DNA from: UA16 sp002292325
Lineage (GTDB): Bacteria; Bacteroidota; Bacteroidia; Flavobacteriales_D; Sanyastnellaceae
Direction: 5' to 3'
Assembly (NCBI GenBank): GCA_943788645.1
Contig: CALSRC010000007.1
Span: forward strand, 1-10,856
Length of the DNA: 10,856 nt
Every line of letters starts with the position of its first letter. The stretch's first letter is position 1. Below, one piece after another: positions 6,608 through 10,856 of the stretch. Below the pieces are notes generated by a model. That model searched no databases. It was given only the letters and a program-made list of their open reading frames with translations, and was not told where the DNA came from. The position numbers and the translations under genes are program-made.

Positions 6608-7384
6608 GTGGAAAGGACTTTTTTACGAACGGCATGTTGGGTTTTTTGCATGTATCTGCCCTTTGCATGCTCAGCTCAAAGCCAAGTCGAGCCTGCACGG
6701 TGCGATTCATTGATGTTTATTACGGGTCGGGTAATTGACGAATCTGCTCATTTGGTGCCCGTTGCCATGGTGGTCAACCGCGGACTGGATGGAGGAGGGC
6801 AGTTTGTTGATCATCAGGGACAGTTCTTGCTGGCTGTTTGTCCAGGTGATACCATTGCCTTTGGTGCAATTGGGTTTCATACCATCGAGCGTGTTGCTCC
6901 TCTGGATGGTCGTCAATGGGATTGGGAAATCAGATTGCGCAGACTGCGCGTCGAAGTGGGGGTAGCTGAGGTTGTGGCACCAAGGGAGCTTCGAGAAATC
7001 GTGCGTGATATTGAAGCACTTGGATACAATGAAGACGATTTTAGGCTTACCCCAATTGATGCGCTGAGCAGCCCTATAACCTTCTTGTATCAGATGCTCA
7101 GTAGAGAAGAACAGAGCAAGCGGCTCGTGGCACAATTAGAGAACATAGACCAAAGGCACGACCTTCTTCGGGAGTTGTTTGTGAAGTATGTGAACTATGA
7201 AATCATTCGATTGAGACCAGACGAATTTGATGCGTTCATCGCATTCAGTGATCCGGGCGATGAATTGCTTCAGGCGTGGACACAATATGAGTTTATTCGC
7301 TATATCCAGCAGCGCTTTGAGTTATTTAGGACTCTTCCTTCTCGCCTGAATGATTCAGATTATCAGTATCATTTGGATGATTGA
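6608..7384 (+). CDS. Secreted protein with carboxypeptidase-regulatory-like domain, function unknown
   Basis: 258 residues. The N-terminus has a signal-peptide layout: basic start, hydrophobic run CWVFCMYLPFACSA, then AQSQ, a typical export cleavage region in this phylum. Residues 38-110 (ITGRVIDESAHLVPVAMV ... GQFLLAVCPGDTIAFGAIGF) match the pattern of the CarboxypepD_reg-like beta-sandwich (PF13715 type) found at the N-terminus of SusC/TonB-dependent receptors, here without any barrel. The rest is a charged, mainly helical region (SSPITFLYQMLSREEQSKR ... DEFDAFIAFSDP ... YEFIRYIQQRFELF). This two-part layout recurs in Bacteroidota proteins of unknown role. Export to the periplasm or outer surface is inferred. 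The start drawn is GTG at 6608; an ATG at 6650 would cut the signal peptide in half, so the GTG is preferred. It converges with the membrane gene ending at 7402. Confidence 0.82.
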   Translation: MERTFLRTACWVFCMYLPFACSAQSQVEPARCDSLMFITGRVIDESAHLVPVAMVVNRGLDGGGQFVDHQGQFLLAVCPGDTIAFGAIGFHTIERVAPLDGRQWDWEIRLRRLRVEVGVAEVVAPRELREIVRDIEALGYNEDDFRLTPIDALSSPITFLYQMLSREEQSKRLVAQLENIDQRHDLLRELFVKYVNYEIIRLRPDEFDAFIAFSDPGDELLQAWTQYEFIRYIQQRFELFRTLPSRLNDSDYQYHLDD

Positions 7385-7401
7385 TACGGCTTCAACCGCT
7401 G

Positions 7402-7737
7402 CTAACTCAATAGGGCGCTGTCTAAGTAATGGACAAAAAACTGACAGCACCAACCGATGGAGCAGAGGCCCACTCCGGCTACATGCCATGGTCTTCTGCT
7501 GGGAGCTAATTGGTCGAATCGAATGACCATATCCACGAACAGAACAACAGATCCGATGCCTTGAGCAAGCAGCCACCCTCCCCGATAATTCTGGAACGGC
7601 GCACCAAATTCAATTTCTGAGAATATTTCGAAAAGAAAAACCAATTGCAACAGCATCATGACGGCAAAAAGCAGATTCAATGATGTTAGGCTGGAAGAGT
7701 TGCTCATGTTTTGAAAAAGATATACTAAGTTTGACAT
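7402..7737 (-). CDS. Small three-helix membrane protein, unknown function
   Basis: 111 residues as drawn, with three hydrophobic segments at about 18-37, 54-73 and 85-102; YRGGWLLAQG precedes helix 2 and SRRPWH precedes helix 3. I do not recognise a family. The start at 7737 is the longest option; the ATG at 7707 (residue 11) is equally plausible, since hydrophobic sequence only begins afterwards and there is a -7 element upstream at 7803-7796. It converges with the secreted protein gene across 17 bases and diverges from the small lipoprotein gene. The length and membrane pattern argue for a real gene, though no homology can be claimed. Confidence 0.7.
   Translation of the reverse strand: MSNLVYLFQNMSNSSSLTSLNLLFAVMMLLQLVFLFEIFSEIEFGAPFQNYRGGWLLAQGIGSVVLFVDMVIRFDQLAPSRRPWHVAGVGLCSIGWCCQFFVHYLDSALLS
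7726..7733 (+). promoter_or_regulatory. Candidate Bacteroidota promoter for the small lipoprotein gene
   Basis: TAAGTTTG is an exact TAnnTTTG match. A TTG at 7700-7702 lies 23 bases upstream, the upper end of the accepted spacing for the -33 element. Transcription would start around 7738-7740, giving a leader of about 30 bases to the ATG at 7771. The element lies inside the first codons of the divergent membrane gene as drawn. Confidence 0.5.
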
Positions 7738-7770
7738 CCCTGCGTTCTGAACCCACCAATTGAAATAGTG

Positions 7771-7959
7771 ATGCTGACGAATAAACAGAACACCACAAAA
7801 ATAGACTCATCTGACCTGGATGTGAAAGGAATTAACCATGCTCAATTGCAGCAGGTAATTGTCGTTGTTTTGGGCCTCCTGATGCTCGCTGTATTTGCGA
7901 CCTCTTGCACTTCTCAAAAATCGTGCAGCGCATATCAATCCGTAGAGCAAGTTGACTGA
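7771..7959 (+). CDS. Small putative lipoprotein or single-pass membrane protein
   Basis: 62 residues from the ATG at 7771. A polar N-terminal stretch of about 28 residues precedes a strong hydrophobic run (VIVVVLGLLMLAVFATSC, ending at Cys46) and a short tail with a second Cys (SQKSCSAYQSVEQVD). The ATSC sequence resembles a lipobox, which is loose in Bacteroidota, so Cys46 may be lipidated with a roughly 17-residue mature peptide. The N-region is long for a signal peptide; GTG at 7822 would give a 45-residue product with a normal-looking signal sequence (VKGINHAQLQQ then the hydrophobic run). A candidate promoter lies just upstream and a hairpin begins at its stop codon, both supporting a real gene. 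I do not recognise a family. Confidence 0.6.
   Translation: MLTNKQNTTKIDSSDLDVKGINHAQLQQVIVVVLGLLMLAVFATSCTSQKSCSAYQSVEQVD
7796..7803 (-). promoter_or_regulatory. Candidate Bacteroidota -7 element for the small membrane protein
   Basis: The minus strand reads TATTTTTG, an exact TAnnTTTG match. No TTG is found at -33 spacing. Transcription would begin near 7789, leaving a leader of about 50 bases to 7737 or about 80 to the ATG at 7707. It lies inside the start of the divergent lipoprotein gene as drawn, so the two transcription units would overlap at their 5' ends. Confidence 0.4.
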
Positions 7960-7973
7960 TGCGATGCGCATCA
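7957..7973. terminator. Perfect hairpin shared by two convergent stop codons
   Basis: TGATGCG-ATG-CGCATCA forms a perfect 7-base stem (7957-7963 with 7967-7973) and a 3-base loop. The left arm starts with the TGA stop of the lipoprotein gene and the right arm, read on the minus strand, starts with the TGA stop of the MBOAT gene. There is no T-run after it on either strand, so it is not a textbook intrinsic terminator; a two-way termination or mRNA 3'-end stabilising role is inferred from position. Confidence 0.4.
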
Positions 7974-9686
7974 AAATTGGAAATAGATGAAAGGCTGGAC
8001 GCCAGCAGCTAGTCCAGCGTAGGCCAATGCAATGACAGCGAGCGTTGCGGCCAATTGTACAAGGAATGGTGCGTGAGCAAAGGCCTTCCTGTAGTTTCTT
8101 TTGAATCTTTCTGGAATCAGATGAATTGCAAAACCAGCGACCATCAGGCTCAGCACCGGTGCGTAACCGGTTGCAATTTCCAGGATGGGGCTGGACCAAA
8201 ATGAGGACGTCAATCGGTTAATCATTTCATTGGCCGTGAACCATTCTTCCCAGATGTTGTGAGGTTGATCCAGGCCCTCCCAGCTGACATGGCTTCCTGA
8301 TCGGAACCAAATACGGGTAAAGGTGATAAAATGAAACGTCAAAAAAATGCCGATGGCGCGTTTCCACCATTGGTGTCCTGTTTCCCATGGACTAATGCGC
8401 CTCCAGCCTTTATAAACAACCAACCCCAGCCCATTCAGTCCACCCCAAAGCACGAAATTCCAGCTCGCTCCGTGCCAAAGTCCGCCAAGGAGCATGGTCA
8501 TCATTAAGTTGACGTTTGTACTGAGTCTTCTGCGAATTCCCGGTATACCATATCCAATCGCCCCGAGAATTAAAAGGCTTCCCGCCAAAATGAGCCGGGA
8601 ACCTGTATTGGGAAGCATCAGCATAACAAAGCCCCCTAAAATGCAGCCACTGATCAACGTAAACTTAGAGGCTCCTCGGTTTCCGCCCATTGGGATGTAG
8701 AGGTAATCCTTTAGCCAGCTGGAAAGGCTTATGTGCCAGCGCTTCCAGAATTCGCCTACGTTGCGTGCTTTGTATGGCGAATTGAAATTCAAAGGCAACC
8801 GAAACCCCATGAGCAAGGCGATTCCGATGGCCATGTCGGTATACCCGCTGAAATCAGCATAAACCTGCAAGCTGTATGCATAAAGCGCCAGCAAATTCTC
8901 GAACCCACTAAATGAACCCGGCATGGCAAATACGCGGTCGACTAGGTTTACGGCGAGGTAGTCAGCGAGCCAGATCTTTTTTATCAATCCGTTTAAAATC
9001 CAGAAGATTCCCATTCCGAATTCTGCTTGAGATAATGCGTAAGGCCGGTGCAGCTGCGGTATGAATTCCCTGGCACGCACGATAGGCCCCGCGACCAGCT
9101 GGGGAAAGAAACTCACGAAAAAGCCAAAATCAAGGAAGCGTTTAACCGGTTCAACGTGCCCTCGGTACACGTCGATGGCATAGGACATGGTTTGAAACGT
9201 ATAAAACGATATTCCGACGGGCAGCAGAATTTGATCTACCCGAAACGTGGTGCCTAAATGTGAATTTGCCCATTGTCCGAGCGCAGCGTGCGGTTGCGAC
9301 CAATGCGCACCCAACAGCGGTTGCATGGCATCGGCGATGAAATACGCGTACTTAAAGTAGAGGAGGACACCCAAATTGATGGCCAAACTGAGGGCGAGCC
9401 AACGTCGTTTCGCATGGCCGGTGCTTTTTCCTATATGCGCTCCAATGAGCCAATCACAGCTTGTTGAAAAAATGAGCAGGGCGACGAACCAGCCACTTGT
9501 CTTCCAATAGAAAAACAGACTGACAGCGAACAGAAAAGCGTTTCGAGCCTGAATGCGTCTTTCCAACCGACTCAAGATGCTCAGTCCGATAATCACTCCC
9601 CACAAAAACAGCCAAAATGTTCCATTCAAGAAGGTGAACGGTGCACCTGAATTGGGGTCAAACCAGTCAAGGAATAGATCCATCAT
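7971..9686 (-). CDS. MBOAT-family membrane O-acyltransferase (AlgI-like)
   Basis: A polytopic inner-membrane protein of the AlgI/DltB group, which passes acetyl or other acyl groups across the membrane for modification of an extracytoplasmic polymer. From the ATG at 9686 it has 571 residues. Conserved blocks: LPVGISFYTFQTMSYAIDVY (155-174); FFPQLVAGPIVRAREFIPQL (193-212); YADFSGYTDMAIGI; the signature RWHISLSSWLKDYLYIPMGG (316-335); and MLLGGLWHGASWNF (398-411) with the presumed catalytic His405. Between the last two blocks lies an extra stretch of roughly 45 residues with hydrophobic segments. I prefer the start at 9686 (a longer frame opens at 9728) because its ATG overlaps the upstream SGNH TGA by four bases and the FDPNSGAPFTF start fits the family. 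The acyl acceptor cannot be told from the sequence. Confidence 0.95.
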   Translation of the reverse strand: MMDLFLDWFDPNSGAPFTFLNGTFWLFLWGVIIGLSILSRLERRIQARNAFLFAVSLFFYWKTSGWFVALLIFSTSCDWLIGAHIGKSTGHAKRRWLALSLAINLGVLLYFKYAYFIADAMQPLLGAHWSQPHAALGQWANSHLGTTFRVDQILLPVGISFYTFQTMSYAIDVYRGHVEPVKRFLDFGFFVSFFPQLVAGPIVRAREFIPQLHRPYALSQAEFGMGIFWILNGLIKKIWLADYLAVNLVDRVFAMPGSFSGFENLLALYAYSLQVYADFSGYTDMAIGIALLMGFRLPLNFNSPYKARNVGEFWKRWHISLSSWLKDYLYIPMGGNRGASKFTLISGCILGGFVMLMLPNTGSRLILAGSLLILGAIGYGIPGIRRRLSTNVNLMMTMLLGGLWHGASWNFVLWGGLNGLGLVVYKGWRRISPWETGHQWWKRAIGIFLTFHFITFTRIWFRSGSHVSWEGLDQPHNIWEEWFTANEMINRLTSSFWSSPILEIATGYAPVLSLMVAGFAIHLIPERFKRNYRKAFAHAPFLVQLAATLAVIALAYAGLAAGVQPFIYFQF

Positions 9687-10856
9687 GGTTGAATTGATTT
9701 TGACCATGTTGAATATCCGTTTTTCCACGCACCGAATAATACTTCGCTGATGCGAGTGTACCCAAATTCGGTGAAATGAATGCCATCGGGTTTATACCAT
9801 TGATCCAATCCCTCGGAAGCTTCAATGCGCGCTAGCTGCACGGCCATGCCCATATCCCAGAAACCCATATCGTGTGCACTTGCATGGTCACGGAGAAATT
9901 TCTTGATCGCCGTTGAAGCGCTCGTGACAGCCGGTTTATGTTGCAAAACTGGGGTGTTCGTCATGAGAACTATAGCGGCTTTACTTCGACGAAGTGCATG
10001 GGTCAATTTGGCATAATTGGATTGGAATTGTTCCATGTTCAAGTGGCTCCCGTCCATTGCATCATTCAATCCCATGCCGATAAAAATAAGGTCAGGGCGC
10101 AAGGTCTTCAATAATTCTTCCCAGCCTTCTATTTCACTGATATGGGAGGCTCGCAGCCCATTATGTCCCCACTCATGAACAGTGTACGATGGGCCAGAGA
10201 CTGGAGCGGATGCATCCATGCCCGCGTACCAGATGTTGCTGCCCAATTCCGGAATGAATTCAATAGAAAAGGTGTCTGCGGGTTGAGCAAGTTCGATGTG
10301 CCATCCCACAATACTTGGCAGAGGAGTAACGGCTTTTAATTTGGAGTTCCCCGTCCATTTCCATTGATTTTTAGTTGCATTGGTCCAAAGGGTAAGTTCA
10401 GAGGACTTCACCCGGCTTGAATCAGGAAAGTAGCCAACATGTTGAATCCAATGTGTGTCCTGGTTCGAATCTGTTTCGGGTAGAACCGTGATGCCTGTGG
10501 CGATCGGAGATGGCTGAGTGAGCGGGGCTGTGTTACGGGTGCAAATATGGCTTTGCCAAGCACCGGTAAATTCCGTTCTGAAGTGGGTGGGAGTATTGGT
10601 TTCAGCGATGCGATAGGGGAGCATCATGCCTCGCGATTGTTGTGCGTTTGGTGCCCAAGCAGCCAATTCCCGCCGAAGTCCATGGCCCATCCATCCGGCT
10701 TGTACGTGAGATCCACCAATGTAGAGCACAACCAAGGTTGCATCCTCTTCCTGATCAATGGCTTCCATCTTATGATACAACTTGTCAAAGGCGGCACATT
10801 GATCCGGTACTTCCCACGAAGCTGTGGATTGGGCAGAAGCGCAGAAAGGGGTCACC
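9683..10856 (-). CDS. Exported SGNH/GDSL-family hydrolase or acetyltransferase, N-terminus beyond window edge
   Basis: About 390 residues are visible. The first ones (TPFCASAQS) look like the end of a signal peptide, so the true start lies outside the window and the GTG at 10855 is unlikely to be it. SGNH blocks: YIGGSHVQAGW with presumed nucleophile Ser49 (visible numbering); a block II-like glycine around GHNGL (about 230-234); block III GMGLND with Asn264; and block V DGIHFTEFGY with Asp357 and His360. The Ser-Asp-His triad is thus in place, although the usual GDS of block I reads GGS. Between blocks I and II lies an insert of about 150 residues, probably a beta-rich accessory domain. Coupled to the MBOAT gene by an ATGA overlap, it most likely acts in the periplasm or at the surface, transferring or trimming acyl groups on a polymer, as AlgJ/AlgX or PatB do with their MBOAT partners. 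Confidence 0.88.
   Translation of the reverse strand, partial: VTPFCASAQSTASWEVPDQCAAFDKLYHKMEAIDQEEDATLVVLYIGGSHVQAGWMGHGLRRELAAWAPNAQQSRGMMLPYRIAETNTPTHFRTEFTGAWQSHICTRNTAPLTQPSPIATGITVLPETDSNQDTHWIQHVGYFPDSSRVKSSELTLWTNATKNQWKWTGNSKLKAVTPLPSIVGWHIELAQPADTFSIEFIPELGSNIWYAGMDASAPVSGPSYTVHEWGHNGLRASHISEIEGWEELLKTLRPDLIFIGMGLNDAMDGSHLNMEQFQSNYAKLTHALRRSKAAIVLMTNTPVLQHKPAVTSASTAIKKFLRDHASAHDMGFWDMGMAVQLARIEASEGLDQWYKPDGIHFTEFGYTRISEVLFGAWKNGYSTWSKSIQP

Noticed and set aside
7417..7448. Inverted repeat GCTGTC/GACAGC as a terminator between the convergent genes
   Set aside because: Six pairs with a 20-base loop, no T-run, and located inside the C-terminal codons of the minus-strand membrane gene.
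7807..8199. Minus-strand open frame of 130 codons overlapping the lipoprotein and MBOAT ends
   Set aside because: It is out of frame with the clear MBOAT C-terminus and its product is rich in Arg, Cys and Trp with no pattern. It is a shadow frame.

Overview
The window looks like chromosomal core sequence from a member of the Bacteroidota, probably a marine Flavobacteriales-type organism. The basis is a helicase and a WD40 protein of the kinds common in that phylum, an archaeal/eukaryote-like HisRS of the type Bacteroidota carry, an orphan carboxypeptidase-regulatory-like secreted protein, an MBOAT/SGNH acyltransferase pair, a lack of clear Shine-Dalgarno sequences, and exact matches to the Bacteroidota -7 promoter element TAnnTTTG in short intergenic gaps. 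The assignment rests on protein character only. No tRNA, rRNA, CRISPR array, insertion sequence or phage gene is visible.

Layout, left to right. (1) 1-1168, minus: a superfamily 2 DEAH helicase running off the left edge. (2) 1334-2038, plus: uracil-DNA glycosylase (ung), divergent from the helicase. (3) 2147-3034, minus: a cytoplasmic WD40 propeller protein. (4) 3073-3150, plus: a possible 25-residue membrane microprotein just ahead of hisS. (5) 3170-4558, plus: histidyl-tRNA synthetase (hisS). (6) 4548-6568, minus: a coupled pair, the MeaB GTPase followed by a membrane protein that appears to be a degenerate LytS/YehU-type histidine kinase without its phospho-acceptor His. (7) 6608-7384, plus: a secreted protein with a carboxypeptidase-regulatory-like domain. 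(8) 7402-7737, minus: a small three-helix membrane protein, and 7771-7959, plus: a small putative lipoprotein, transcribed away from each other from a compact promoter region. (9) 7971-10856, minus: an SGNH hydrolase (N-terminus off the right edge) coupled by an ATGA overlap to an MBOAT acyltransferase.

How the genes fit together. Most neighbours are unrelated housekeeping genes. Two pairs are tightly coupled: meaB with the pseudokinase, and the SGNH protein with the MBOAT protein. Both have the downstream ATG overlapping the upstream TGA by 4 bases. The second pair fits a cell-surface O-acylation module: the MBOAT protein moves acyl groups across the inner membrane and the exported SGNH enzyme transfers or removes them. 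The first pair has no known functional link. I found no evidence of a new defence or mobile system. The items most worth a second look are the pseudokinase, the microprotein before hisS and the small lipoprotein with its overlapping divergent promoters. Several genes seem to start at GTG or TTG.
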